Origin: Torymus aiolomorphi
Lineage: Eukaryota; Arthropoda; Insecta; Hymenoptera; Torymidae
Direction of reading: 5' to 3'
Assembly: GCA_036365515.1 (NCBI GenBank)
Contig: CM070876.1
Coordinates: 123,398,810 to 123,462,809 of the forward strand
DNA length: 64,000 nucleotides
Shown: positions 12,495-24,261 of the stretch, one piece after another
Numbering within the stretch: the stretch's first letter is position 1
Layout: each line of letters begins with the position of its first letter
Translations under genes and position numbers: made by a program
Notes under the pieces: generated by a model
Told to the model about the DNA's origin: nothing
The model's database searches: none
The model's input: the letters and a program-made list of their open reading frames with translations, nothing else

Positions 12495-13646
12495 TGAGGG
12501 AATATTGGCGAATATGGGGAATATGACAAAGCAATATTGGAGCAATGTTGCTCCAATATTGGGTGCTATAGGGGTAGTTGTGATATTTGTATCTCAAATC
12601 TCACATTTAGTGCCTTAACCTTGCTTTTCATACCTAAAATCAAGCTCTTATTCTGATTTAATTTACTTCCTCTGCAGTCTAATCTTCTATAAACTCATGT
12701 ATTCGTTGGTCCATTATGTTCATAAATTCATGAGAAACAGCTACGGCAATATTTCAATATCTTTAAAATAAAATAAAAATTGGCTTATGGTATTGCAGGT
12801 GAATAGTTAAAGCTGTTTTCTAAATCGTGAAACATAACACGAAAAAACACAAAGGATCACTCTTTTTTTAAAAAAGGATCAATATAAAAAACAAAATAAT
12901 ACATATCTGATAATGAATATTAGTTAAGCTCTTGTTCACTGTCCTTTTTATCCTTAAATTTCGTTGATAATCATGCTTGACTCTTGATTACTTTTTCTCC
13001 GTACACACACATTTTATATTAAACTAGGAGATTACGTAGTTTTCGGATCTTTGAATTCATCCAGCGAATGAATGATTTTATAATAAAAAATATGAAACCT
13101 GTTTTCCAGGGTTTTCCAGCATAAGTCCTGGGTCCATATATAATCATCTAATTACCTTATTTTAACATTAATTCTCTTATAACTTTCTTATTATGCCACT
13201 ATTTTCATTTTGATTATTAACTCTCTCTTCTTTGTCTGAAATTTATTAATTTCAACTTATAATATGATCCATATTACACTTTCATAAGAGCACATGTACA
13301 AGTTTCACATGGAAAGTCACAAAATTGTTGCTTTGATAATCATGCTTGACTCTTGATTACTTTTTCTCTGTACTTCGAAAATCTCTTTGCCCTTTATTCT
13401 TGTCTTCTGTATTTCTTCAATATTCACATTATATTCGTTATCATGCACAGTTAACCACAAATTACATGAGAATCAATGAGGCAGATAAAACAGTCATATC
13501 CATATGAGACATTGTGTAGAGATCACCATAATTTCCGTATTAGGGCTGTTGCACGCAAACAAAAAAACGGAACAGATACAGTAATAACATGGGTTACTAT
13601 AACTATGTATATATGATGAACAGTACATGTTCCTTGAGGGGTTGTA

Positions 13647-14052
13647 AGAGTGAATCTACATAAGCGCCGCGCTTCGCTGCGCCGTCTTATGCTGCGCCGT
13701 AGCCTTGTTCATCTGTTCCGTTCCGGTCCGGAACAAATAGGCTGTTGCATATCTTATACTTATATAAACCATGGACGGGGTGCATATGCTCCAAAATGAA
13801 AATTAATCTTTCGATCTGGTTTTCTTACATTGTAAGTGCATGTAAGTGCACTTACATGCACTTACATGCACAGATCAAAAGATTAATTTTCACTTTGGAG
13901 CATATGCACACCGTCCATGGTTTATATAAGTATAAGATATGCAACAGCCTATTTGTTCCGGACCGAACGGATGAACAAGGCTACGGCGCAGCGGCGGCAC
14001 GGCGCAGCGTAAGACGGCGCAGCGCAGCCCGGCGCTTATGTAGATTCACTCT
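13647..14052. mobile_element. 406-bp palindromic MITE
   Basis: The left end agagtgaatctacataagcg pairs with the right end cgcttatgtagattcactct. The arms contain a gcgccg-rich block, a gttccggtccggaac block and catggacgg; the centre is a series of cacttacatg repeats near 13840-13870. The 110-residue open frame across it is a by-product of the palindrome. Confidence 0.75.
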
Positions 14053-14478
14053 AACCCTAACCTGTCAGTCGTTATAATTCTAATGTGACATCCGACGATC
14101 AGTGGCTGCTCATGTATATTGCACTGTCTCTGAATGTGTAACTTTATTTACTAATAATATCTAAATCAACTACAAGAAATCAAAAGTGGATCAAAGTATT
14201 GTTTGAAAGAAGATAACTGGAAAGATTAAATTCTATTTTCTTGATCACAGTTGGAGCTTCGATGTCTATTAGATAAGTATAAACATTTTCATAAACCTTT
14301 TACATTGTTATTTTGTAAGAATCTGAATTCTTTATGCTTACATTTCAGCTCAAGGGAAGGAGCAATAGCTTTTAAACTGGGGAGCTGTATTATACAGAGA
14401 GAAGGATAGAATAACAGCTGGATAATATTGCTTATAATAAAATTTGGGCAACCTAATTATTCATCATCAATTGATATA

Positions 14479-15772
14479 CGAGGGTCATTTGATAAGTACC
14501 TAGCGTACAAATGAAAACACCAAAATTTTACAAAAAATAAAATTTATTTTTCAATGTAGTCTCCTTTTAGTTGAATACACTTGGTCCAGCGGTGTTCCAA
14601 TTTTTTTAACCCCGTTGAAAAAAATGTTTTCTCTTGGTTTGCAAAATAGGCCTCCGTGGCGGCGATTATTTCGTTATTGGAGTGGAATCTCTTCCCGGCG
14701 AGCGAATTTTTTAGGTTCGGAAACAAAAAAAAGTCGCACGGAGCCAAATCTGGAGAATACGGTGGATGGGGCAGCAGTTCGTAGCGTAATTCGACCAATT
14801 TAGCCGTGGCGAGTGCAGAAGTGTGAGCCGGAGCATTATCGTGGTGGAAAAGCACTTTCTTTTTAGACAAATGGGGCCGTTTTTCTTCTAACACGGCGTC
14901 AAATCGGCTCAATAGTTCGGCGTAGTACTGTCCTGTGACCGTTTTGCCCTTCTCCAGATAGTCAATAAAAATCACACCTTGAGAATCCCAGAAAACAGTG
15001 GCCATCACCTTTCCGGCCGCCGGGACCGTCTTCGCCTTCTTCGGAGCAGGTTCAGCGGGTAAGGTCCACTGTTTTGACTGCTCCTTGGTCTCTGGAGTGT
15101 AGTAGTGAATCCATGTTTCGTCGACGGTCACGTAACGACGCAAAAACTCTTTTGGATTGCGATTAAACAGCTCCAAACACTGCTCTGAACTGGTCACACG
15201 GATGCGCTTGTTGTCTGCAGTCAGCAAACGCGGCACCCACCTTGCTGACAGCTTCCTCATGCCTAAAATCTCATGTAGGATATGCCACACGCGTTCTTCT
15301 GAGATGCCTACTATCGCAGCTATCTCGTGCACCTTTAATCGGCGGTCTGACAAAACGATATCGTGTATTTTTGTCACGTTCTCCTCCGTAGTGGCTGTTT
15401 TCGGAGCACTTGGGCGTGGATCATCAAAAACCGACGTACGACCACGGTGAAACTCGTTATACCAAAATTTAACGGTCGCCATCGAAGGAGAAGCATGCCC
15501 ATACACTGCATCCAAGCGTTCTTTAATTTCACTGCGCGATTTCCCTTCCAAAAACAAGAATCGAATCACCGACCGATATTGTTCTTTCTCCATTTTTTCA
15601 AAAATCAACGGACACATTTGCTTTCACACGCTCTCAAAAATAAACTACAACTCCGATCCGGCTGAAATTTCGTCTGTAACCGTTTACAGGAAGATACTGC
15701 ACTGTAGTGTATTTCTGGTGCGATAGTGGCACCATCTGGCGGTAAGGCTAGGTACTTGTCAAATGACCCTCG
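14479..15772 (-). mobile_element. Mariner transposon, apparently complete
   Basis: Inverted termini cgagggtcatttgataagta and its inverse (one mismatch over ~26 bp) lie directly between TA dinucleotides at 14477-14478 and 15773-15774, the mariner target duplication. The 1294-bp length matches full-length mariners. A single transposase frame fills most of it on the minus strand. It is inserted in the spacer of the 10555-17098 inverted repeat, so it is younger than that structure. Confidence 0.95.
14544..15593 (-). CDS. Mariner transposase, intact DD34D
   Basis: An uninterrupted frame of 349 residues from the MEKEQYRSVIRF start (an upstream in-frame ATG at 15617 would add 8 residues; the shorter start fits the family length of ~345). 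The N-terminal half has two helix-turn-helix domains (about residues 5-45 and 75-118). WVPRLL (about 119) corresponds to the conserved WVPHEL linker. Catalytic aspartates are D158 (TVDETW), D252 (FHHDNAPAH) and D287 (YSPDLAPCDFFLF), the last two separated by 34 residues. The enzyme cuts and pastes the element at TA sites. Both termini and the frame look intact, so activity is possible but not shown. Sequence resembles the irritans-type mariners; the subfamily assignment is tentative. Confidence 0.93.
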   Translation of the reverse strand: MEKEQYRSVIRFLFLEGKSRSEIKERLDAVYGHASPSMATVKFWYNEFHRGRTSVFDDPRPSAPKTATTEENVTKIHDIVLSDRRLKVHEIAAIVGISEERVWHILHEILGMRKLSARWVPRLLTADNKRIRVTSSEQCLELFNRNPKEFLRRYVTVDETWIHYYTPETKEQSKQWTLPAEPAPKKAKTVPAAGKVMATVFWDSQGVIFIDYLEKGKTVTGQYYAELLSRFDAVLEEKRPHLSKKKVLFHHDNAPAHTSALATAKLVELRYELLPHPPYSPDLAPCDFFLFPNLKNSLAGKRFHSNNEIIAATEAYFANQEKTFFSTGLKKLEHRWTKCIQLKGDYIEK

Positions 15773-17179
15773 TAATGATCTTCTTGTGTCGTTTATTTGT
15801 CAGCTGTATCTGGAAAGGTTGTGAAGGTGCATATTTGTAAAAAAATTAATCCAAGTATATTCAATAAAAAACAAGAGTTAAAAACTATTGCTATGAAGTG
15901 AATATTATTCGTAACAACAATGCAGTAATAGGGAATCTGTTACTGAATGAACAGTAAATCTATGTGTAAATGAATAACGTACGTAACAAGTATTTTTTAT
16001 AAAAATAAAAAAATTTAGTATTTTCTTATTGTGTAATATTCTTCTATGGGCTCTTAAGAAAATCAGATACTTCTGATCATGGCGTAGTATTTTCAAAATG
16101 AATTATACGTGCAAAATTCGACACGTAATGCAAACTAGTGGAAATGGAATAAATATTATGTATTTGTGGCACCAGTTGAAATTTTTAGAAAATTTTGTGA
16201 CTTTCCATCTGAAACTTGTACATGTGTTCCTATGAAAGTGTAATATGGATCGTATTATAAGTTGAAATGAATAAATTTCAGACAAAGAAGAGAGAATTAA
16301 TAATCAAAATGAAAAAAGTGGCATAATAAGAAAGTTATAAGAGAAGAAATGATAAAATAAGGTAATTAGGTGATTATATATGGACCCAGGGCTTATGATG
16401 GGAAAACCTGGAAAACATTCATAATGAAATAGTCAAAATGAAAAAAGTGGAATACGGAAGTTATAATAAAATAAATGTAAAAATAAGTTCATTATGTGAT
16501 AATATGCATATCCAGGGCAAATTTTTTATTTTCTGAAAATAAATGAGCGATGGGTAATTGGAACTATGTAAATATATATTAAAAATTGCTAGATTCAATT
16601 AAAATCCCTCAATGTTTAATTAGTAATAGGCTATGGCCATCTCTTAAGGTCTAGCTGCATCCTAATAGAAAAAAATGGCTTTTTTTATAAAAAACCATTA
16701 GTTTTCAATTTAAAAAACAAAACAAGGTCCTTAATCATTAAGGGGGAGGCAGGGGTATTTTGAACATAAAATAACCTACTTTCAGGAATTTTTTGGCAGT
16801 CGAATGCCTGATCGGGCTTGTTTTTTTTCTCAATTTAAGGTTTTAAAAGAAATATTATGATACTCGCATGAAATATAAAATATTAATGATTGTTCTTTTT
16901 TTTTAGTGAGAAAATTTCCTAACTTTTGTAAAAAAAATTTGTTAATTTATATAATACCTTCAAAGAGCAAATTATCAATTGAAATTGCAAGAAAAGTGCA
17001 AAAAATCATGAAAATTCAAGTTTTGACCTCTGATATGTCCAAAATTATCAGTCTAAAAAATCTGAAAAAATTCAGTGGTATCAAAAATAAGTTGTAGAAC
17101 ATTTTCTGAGAGTTTTAAGAGGATTCATTTTTTGATCTCTCGATTTGACAGAGAGTCGGCCATACATATATTTCTCTTG

Positions 17180-17505
17180 ATCGCTATGTTTCAGGACTTT
17201 TTATTGGTTTACATTATGTTTCGGGATATTTGCACGTTTTCAGGACTGTCCTGAATGAAGTATATGTTTAGCGTCATTTTTCGGGACATTTTTGTATTAT
17301 TCAGGACATTTAGGGTCACTTTCAGAACGGTTTTTTCCGTAAAATTTTTCCGAAATCAACGTACAATACTGCGGAACTGGAAGCGGGCGCCGCAGGCGTT
17401 GCTGCGTAAGTCAGTAACCTGCAGGATATTTTTATTGTAGACAATGGCAGCGCGCAGCGCCGCCCTTACCCACTTTTATTGCAGGAAATCTAGAGGATAT
17501 ATATT
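17180..17505. mobile_element. Element C: degraded relative of element A
   Basis: Collinear with element A from cgctatgtttcaggac through attattcaggacattt, ccgtaaaatttttccgaaat and gcgccgcaggcg. The core is decayed (ggatatttttattgtag) and the right arm is shortened. It lies just outside the right end of the large inverted repeat and is followed by tatatagttg and a minisatellite, the same order as after element F. Confidence 0.55.
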
Positions 17506-17548
17506 TTACTATACTATATAGTTGTAAGCTCAATTAAGATGCTAATCC

Positions 17549-17946
17549 TCCGCGTCCCTCCGCGTCCCTTCGGTTCTCACCGCATCCCTCCGCCTTCCTT
17601 CGCATCCCTCCGAGTCCCTCCGCGTCCCTCCGCGTCCCTCCGCAAAGTCCCCTCCACAAAATAACGTAAAATTCACTGTTTTTTTTGCGTTATTTGGGTC
17701 TGTCTTGTCCCTCCGCATTGTCTCTCCGCGTCCCTCTGCGTCCCTCCGCGTCCCTCCGCATCCCTCCGCGTCTCTCTGCATCCCTCCGCATAAAAGGTTC
17801 TTTCCCGCCGCGTCCCTCCGCGTCCCTCCGCATTGAAAACTGGAAAATGAAAACTATCCCCCCGCAATCCTCTGCATCCCTCAGCGTTGTCCCTCCACAA
17901 AATGAAAACTATCCCCCCGCGTTCCTCCGTGTCCTTTCGCGTCCCT
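17549..17946. repeat. CCCTCCGCGT minisatellite
   Basis: Short units of ~9-10 bp (tccctccgcg and variants) in two blocks separated by a non-repeat piece containing aaaataacgtaaaattcact. The open frames on both strands (serine/arginine and glycine/arginine rich) are products of the repeat. Confidence 0.85.
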
Positions 17947-18880
17947 GTGACTGAACGTGGTTTCCTGGGTAAGAGAGAGCCAGACAGCTTTGAGCGAGAG
18001 AGATAGAGAGTGCACGCTGGCCTGCTGAGCGTACACAATCCTCGAAACATATCAAATCTGCGAAAGCGATATTTTTAAGACGCTCTATTTTAATAATGAT
18101 AAGATGAATCTACTTCATTCTTACGCGAAAACATTCCTTATTATATATTCTATATGTACATAAAATTCCAAGTCTGACTTGAATCTCGTTGCTTAGACAT
18201 TGTTGTAAACAGATACATAACGAGACAGTTTCGATATATATAGATATATCTCCCATGTAATCCGTGAAACTTTACACAGCAATTACTCAGAGGCCAAACG
18301 ATAAAATTCTCTGAAATTTGGATTGACATTCGTTATGTCTTTATTGACCTACGTGTCTAATTCCAAGTATGTGTTGAATCAACTCTGATCTCCAGGGAAC
18401 CACGTTAAATAAAACTTGAACGATTAAGTACGAAAAAAAGCATTGCATTTTTTCATATTATTAGAAGGGGGATTTTTTTTAACGAAGTCTTCGTTATAAC
18501 GGGCGAATAAAAAGCCTGTAGCTTTTGATTAATTTTTCTGTTATTTTTGCTTAAGGAGGATAGATACCTCTCATCTTGCGGGAAAGGAGGAACGTTTCCC
18601 CTCGCACCGCGCGCGCCGCTCCACTTACCGCGCACCACCGCTCGCAGCCAACGAACTCGATCGTTTGTTTATGTTTTGCCGCAGTACTCAGTATCGAGGT
18701 CTATAAACGGTACGAATCGATTTCGTACAAACATTCTCATGTATATTTGGTATATTGCGAATAGTTTTTTGGATCATTCTTATATTTTGTAAAGAATCGC
18801 ATCCTAAGTGTTTTGTGTTTTAGTAAAAGTACTTCCATAAGAACCCGTGTATAAGAGTTGATCTTTTAAGTTCAATAATT
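17947..18880. other. Unassigned stretch, possible promoter-like GC patch
   Basis: AT-rich sequence with one GC-rich patch at about 18580-18650. Nothing is identified. An open frame without an ATG (about 18880-19143, containing HCEGAADVQKVAGVPETSNR) follows it; I cannot place it in a family, though its position suggests a decayed part of the neighbouring Helitron. Confidence 0.3.
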
Positions 18881-19169
18881 TCATAACCGAGTTGACAAAC
18901 GATATCAAAATTCCCACACTAACAGAAAATCAATCCAAGAACAAAATATTAAATGTTTGGAATGATCTTATGTACCGAACCTCCTTAAATAGTGAACATT
19001 TTGACTTGCAACATTTAAATGTAAACTCGCACTATATTCTGCAAGGGCACTGCGAAGGAGCAGCAGATGTTCAAAAAGTAGCAGGAGTTCCAGAAACATC
19101 AAATCGACGGCGCGTTGCCATCTACAAGAATGCTTTGCCCTAGGCATAAACAATATTAAATTCGTTATA

Positions 19170-19680
19170 TGAGGCGTTTCACGTCAGCTCTCCAGGCGCG
19201 GCGCGCGAGCGCGAAATCATGCTGTTTTCAGCTTGTGTTTGAAGGGCTAATATGTATCTAAAAAAAATAATCCCCAAGTGATTTCGATGTATTTTTTCCT
19301 CAGCTTTCCGATGGTGCTATTAGTTTCTCAAAATTTTTCAATTCTAAGTATTTCTTGAATAATATCTCGAAAAAATAAAAAAACCCCTATGTAGAAAAAG
19401 GCTATATCCATGTAAAATTTCCTCCTCTTTCGATCTAGCAGGTCAAAAAAAATATTAAAAATATAGTTTTTGAGATATAACACGTTTTATGTTTTTTTGA
19501 GGTTAGAATTGAAAAATTTTGAGAAACTAATAGTACCATCGGAAAGCTGAGGAAAAAATACATCGAAATCACTTGGGGATTATTCTTTTTAGATACATCT
19601 TAGCCCTTCAAACACAAGCTGAAAACAGCATGATTTCGCCCTCGCGCGCCGCGCCCGGAGAGCTGACGTGAAACGCCTCA
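19170..19680. mobile_element. Palindromic TA-target element, 511 bp
   Basis: The ends tgaggcgtttcacgtcagct and its inverse lie between TA dinucleotides (19168-19169 and 19681-19682). Arms of more than 200 bp contain ttttcctcagctttcc and an atggtgctattagtttctc block. No coding. In layout it resembles the larger palindrome at 30661-32207, which also has TA flanks and a ccaatggtgctatta block. Confidence 0.75.
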
Positions 19681-19753
19681 TATGTTCGTGTGGACTGTTA
19701 ACGGTACAGTATCCTCTTGACATAACCTAATTAGTAAGGAAATATTCGAAGCT

Positions 19754-20925
19754 ATGTTTACAAAATTAAATGAAGATCAAAAATTTATTTTCAAACAACT
19801 TATAAAAAATATAAATAAAATCAATTTTATAGACAATTCTGGAGGTTCGAGTAAAACATTTGTATATAAAACTTTAATTTATTATTTTCTATCAAATGGA
19901 AAAAATATTATAGCAATGCCTTGCACTGGTAAGCGTCTATTCTCTTACCCAAAGGAATGACTACTCATAGAACCTTTAGATTGCCATTAAATTTAAATAG
20001 TATGGAAAAAAGAAATACAGATAAAAAGAAATTAAGAGAAACGGAAGTTATAATCTGGGATGAAGCATCTATGATACCCAAATATGCTTTAGAAATTATT
20101 GACAGATCTTTAAACGATTTATGTACAAACGATTTATCTTTTGGGGGAAAATTAATAATTTTAGGAGGTGATTTTCACAAATACTCCCAGTAATGAAACA
20201 CGGATTTAGAAGCGCTATAATTGAAGACACTATTAAATATTCTGAACTTTGGCCTTTATTTAAAATTTACAAATTAAAACCCAATATTCGTTCTCAGAAT
20301 AATGAATTCTCGAAATTATTATAACAAATTGGAGACGGTAATACAAATCTTTTCATAATACCTAATAATTGGAGAACTAACGATGTTTGCTTACAAAAAT
20401 ATTTATAAAATATTTTATTAATATTTATAAAAATATTAATAAAATGAATGATTATGATCGTGTTATTTTAGCACCTCATAATAAAGAAATTAAATTTTTG
20501 AATGAAAAAATTTTAATGTTATTAAATGGTGATCAAAAGACTTATTATAGTACAGATTATGCGACTCATAAAGGTGTTGATCAAAGTGATAACAACATTC
20601 ATATACGTTTTCCAATAGAAACATTAAACAATATTTATGAAGGTTTGCCACCTCATAAAATAGATTTAAAAGTTTATGCTATTGTTATGTTAATTGGAAA
20701 TTTGAGGATACACGAAGGTTTATGTAACGGTACTAAACTTAAAATAACCAAATTATTTAAATATAATATTGAAGCGGAAATATTAACAGGAGAAAAAGTA
20801 GGTAATAGAGTTTCTATTCCTAGAATTACATTAAATACAGGAGAATCTTCTTCAATACCTTTTATTCTTTATAGAAAACAGTTTCCATTAACATTAGTAT
20901 TTTGCATGACCATTAATATTGTAAA
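19754..20925 (+). pseudogene. Helitron PIF1-like helicase, N- and central part
   Basis: Three collinear frames (19754-19960, 19957-20193, 20387-20974) separated by small frameshifts and a stop near 20325. Visible elements: KLNEDQKFIF before a degraded Walker A (DNSGGSSKTF), Walker B EVIIWDEASMIP, LGGDFH (motif III-like), and the APHN...LNEK region. These are features of the Helitron-encoded PIF1 helicase, which unwinds DNA during rolling-circle transposition. The expected Rep/HUH nuclease portion is not visible upstream. The terminal TINKSQGQ motif is cut after MTIN by the mariner at 20928. Confidence 0.8.
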
Positions 20926-20993
20926 TACAAATAAGTTTCCGCCGTTTTTTATAAAAATTATCAATTTATTGTAAAAAAAATATACGTTACATT

Positions 20994-21091
20994 TTATTCA
21001 AAATATTGTCCGTCATTGGATACTACTTTTTGCCATCTTTCTGGCAGCATTCGGATGCCACGTCGAAAAAACTCTTCATCTTTTGAGGCTA
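20994..21091 (-). pseudogene. Mariner transposase C-terminus
   Basis: The minus-strand frame SKDEEFFRRGIRMLPERWQK ends in DGQYFE and a stop at 20994. It joins the frame ending in NWVDLWV at 29334 when the TA-flanked insert 21092-29333 is removed, which shows both pieces are one gene. Confidence 0.85.
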
Positions 21092-21402
21092 CCCTGGCGG
21101 AAAATAGTTCTGCTTTTTTTTGTTTTTTTTTTCTATTTTTTATAATTTTTTTTTTGTTTTTTTCTGTTTTTTTTTCTGCTTTTTTCTGTTTCTTTCTGTT
21201 TACCGTTGTTCTTCTCTATTTATTTTTATTCCAAGTTGTGTTTTTTTTTTGCTTTTTTTAGTACGAATTGGAACAATAGGAATAGAAAAAAACGAAAATA
21301 AACAGAAAAAAATTAAAATACACAGAAAAAAATTTGGCTTGGTGTGGTTTGTGCACATAAGAATTATGCACATATTTATTGTGCACACTTTAGCATTGGT
21401 GT

Positions 21403-22421
21403 TGTAACAGGATGGCTGCTGGGGAAAAATCCCGAAAAGCCACAGGCCAGCGATGCCCTAGAACACGGTGCCGCGGATGTCAAACTAAAATGACTTGCCC
21501 GGGGATCTGCTTCTGTAATCCTGAAAACAACGCGAAGATCGCACACGAACTTCGCTTTCCAACTAAATGGATCGCTGAGTAAAATACGCGCGCTCAAAGA
21601 GTAAAGCGCGCGGCCGCTAAGTTCAGCTATGAAAACGACCGGCGGAGTCGTTTTCCCGCGGAGGCGGCGGTATCCGGGAGAAGGTTAGGTTAAGGTCGAT
21701 AAATGAAGAATAGCCTCAATTACTTCACAGAACAATAACAAGGTCTATTCTTAAATTATTACAACATAAACGCGTCGCGTTGCGCGCCGACAAGAAGACG
21801 TGATCCGCTGACGGCGCGGGCGGATCAATGTATTTATTCTCGCTGGGCCGGTGAACGCAACACCGGCCGCTCGCCGCTGCGAGCCGAAAATACAAATCAA
21901 TCGCTGCGCGGAAAATAGGCGAAGAGTCTTACCGGGAGGGGAGTGCACTCCCCTCGTCGCTCGCTCACGAATCCGCTCCTGCGTCAGGCCTTATCCTCCG
22001 GTCGACTTCGGAGTGTTCAGGCCGAGTCTTAACGTCCAGCGTTCACCTACAGACGCTTCGGACCCCAGGAGTGGCTCGGATTGCTCACGTGCGCTGCTCT
22101 TCGTGGTCGGTACGTGTACGGGCGCTGCTCTGCACCGGTGAGGATGCACGATACCGTTTTCTTCGCGGACGATCAAATTAACTCGCGTACGCGAGGTTTG
22201 ACAGCCCGAGAGAATCTGATTCAAAAAGAATCGGGCGCGACTTAGCAACGGTCAAAGTCGCGCCTGCCCCGCGCGTAGTTAACGCGAATACATCGTCCGA
22301 GCGATGTCAATACTCGCTCGAGATATACGAATTCGCGGGAACGAGAGCCTAACGGGTTCGATAGAATACGGAGGACCGAGATGCTTATCTTCTCCGTATT
22401 TTATCTTGGAACCTCGTTATA
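21403..22421 (-). repeat. 3' LTR (1019 bp)
   Basis: Shares ~640 bp with the 5' LTR (about 21775-22421). Positions 21403-21765 have no match in the 5' LTR apart from the terminal tgtaac. Such unequal LTRs suggest deletion or recombination between subfamilies. Confidence 0.8.
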
Positions 22422-22489
22422 CCCCTCTCCCAGACGTTGCGTAGCGGGAGAGAAGCAACTCGATACTGAGGCTCTCGTTCGTTTCGACT

Positions 22490-24261
22490 TTACGTCGTCG
22501 TCGGCGGCAGAGACGACAGTTCCGGATACGCGCGGATCAGCTCGTGTACTAAACGGCTGATCAGACGATCCACGTCGAGGGATCGTCCGCACGCACACGG
22601 TGGGTCGCTCATCACCGTAATTCCGCTGAATTCCAACGGCGGTCGAGACCAATCCCAAGACGATTGATGGACCGGAGACTGTTGGCACTTCTGGCGCTGG
22701 GGCTCCGGTCGACAACTGCCGTCATTCCTCCAAGGTTGACTTGGCAGATCATCTCGTCTTCTTCTTGTCTTCGTCTTCGGGCCCTCTTTCCGCTCCGGGC
22801 AGGCCCAGTGAAGGTGCGTTGGTGACCTACACGTCCAACACAATTTTCTGGTTGGACTCGGTGGTGGGGAGTTATATGCTCCGAGCGCGTTCCTCGATCT
22901 TGACGAGCGGTATACTCGACTATCCAACCCCTGCTGGATATACCGCTGTTTGGGACGTCGAGAGGCTACCGTCGTCCAAGGATTCGAACCTGTTCCTTGA
23001 TTCGAACCCAGTCCACTCGAGGGTTTTCTGCCTTTATCTTTTTTGGATAACTTTGGAGGTCGTTGCATGGCCGCTGCATACGCCTCTTTTTTCCCTGTCG
23101 AGCTGGACTTTTGAAGACTTCGGGACGACTTCTTGTTGTCTTTAGTCCCTAGGTTCGATCGAGGTTGCTTTGCAGAGTGTTTGGCTGCACCTGCGGCTCG
23201 TTTCTTGTTAGGCGCAGCGGAATTATGAAGTGACGACATTTGCGCGCGTAGCTGGCGCAGCTCGTCGTGCAGTCGCCTCACTTCTTCGCTTAGGCGCCTA
23301 ACTTTCTCCTCCTCCAATTTACGCGTCTGATTACATTCGCATTCGCAATGACGCTCGCCTTCTGCTTGCGTCGATACGTCGCGAAATTGCGAAGTAATCA
23401 GCGTTCGGTCCACCGGTTGTGCCGTCACCAAACTATCGACCTCTTCCTCGTTGCGCCTTGGAAGGCTTGTCTGCTCTTCGTCTTGAGGAGTCTTTGAATG
23501 AGTAATACAGCCGTCCGATGCCGATATATTCCATAAACGGGCCATATCAGACGCTTCGGATAGGGGGAAGCTTGGAAAATCTCCCTTCCCCCAGGCTGCA
23601 TTTACTCCGTCGTCTTGGGCTTGGGAGTATTCAGCACAGCCGTTCGGTGCCCTCAGGCAGTCTGTATACGCCAAGCGACGTGAAGTATCAGACTTCTCGA
23701 ACAGGGGGAAGCTTGGAGAATCTCCCCTCCCCAGGCTGTGCTTACTCCGACGTCGATTTCGTGGATGGAAGCTGAAGATGATGGCGATGGTGCGGTTGCT
23801 GCACAGCTGTCCGAAATCCATGTGCGGTCTGCATTCCCCTCGCGACTCGCGTCCTCGGATTCTTCGGACTGGAAGGAGATCGGGAATCTCCCTCCCCAAG
23901 CTGTGCTGCACCTTAGGTGCATCTGGACATCACCCGGTCCTCCCGCTGGAGATAAAGTGCTCCGTGGTGACGTAAGAGCCTCGTGTCTTACGTCGGGAGG
24001 ACTGCCTGCTCTTTGGTTCATCTGCAAGACATGTGTCCTTATGGAACTCAGCAAGTTGTTGTCGACTGCTTTGTTCGACGCCAATTGCTGAAACAGGCTG
24101 TGAGTTGAGGGATCGGCAATTCGGTTCACTTCTGGAGCGCCGCTTGTATTGAGGGTCGTCGTGTTGACGAACTTATTCCTGCAATCGAGCCTCCTTGTGA
24201 ACTGCTCGTAATCACTTCCACTTATTTCTTGTGTGAAGTGGGCTGGGTTGTAACTTCCCAT
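22490..24261 (-). pseudogene. Gag-like protein, frameshifted
   Basis: Two overlapping minus-strand frames (24261-23653, 202 residues; 23911-22490, 473 residues) appear to be one protein with a frameshift between 23.65 and 23.9 kb. The central part repeats a short module (STAWGGRFPISF, SLGRGDSPSFPL, AAWGKGDFPSFPL). Next come a likely coiled coil (RKLEEEKVRRLSEEVRRLHD), a basic stretch, a CCHC zinc knuckle (CWTCRSPTHLHWAC) and a C-terminal segment with a CxC pair. The zinc knuckle binds RNA during packaging. There is no protease or polymerase frame downstream. Plus-strand frames here are antisense shadows. Confidence 0.75.

Larger units (their letters stand above)
10555..17098. repeat. Large inverted repeat, about 0.7-1 kb arms
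   Basis: Sequence from ctacaacttatttttga at 10555 inward to about 11260 reappears inverted at about 16430-17098, with long collinear matches such as ggcaggggtattttgaacat. A further block at about 13110-13320 is matched by 16190-16415. The left arm is therefore interrupted at 11260-13110 and the right arm is not. The spacer holds palindromic MITEs and a mariner. It may be the termini of a very large decayed element, or an inverted duplication; no transposase belonging to the arms is visible. Confidence 0.75.

Noticed and set aside
13745..14077. 110-residue plus-strand open frame
   Set aside because: Lies wholly in the palindromic MITE and follows its symmetry; no domain.
15157..15665. Plus-strand frames across the mariner
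   Set aside because: Antisense shadows of the intact transposase.
17542..18050. Gly/Arg- and Ser/Pro-rich frames
   Set aside because: Products of the CCCTCCGCGT minisatellite; the same applies to 33758-34147.
18892..19143. 83-residue frame as a gene
   Set aside because: No ATG, an upstream stop close by and no recognised domain; noted only as an unassigned stretch.
22741..24091. Plus-strand frames of 65-134 residues
   Set aside because: Antisense to the gag-like gene; the minus strand has the zinc knuckle, primer site and purine tract that set the direction.
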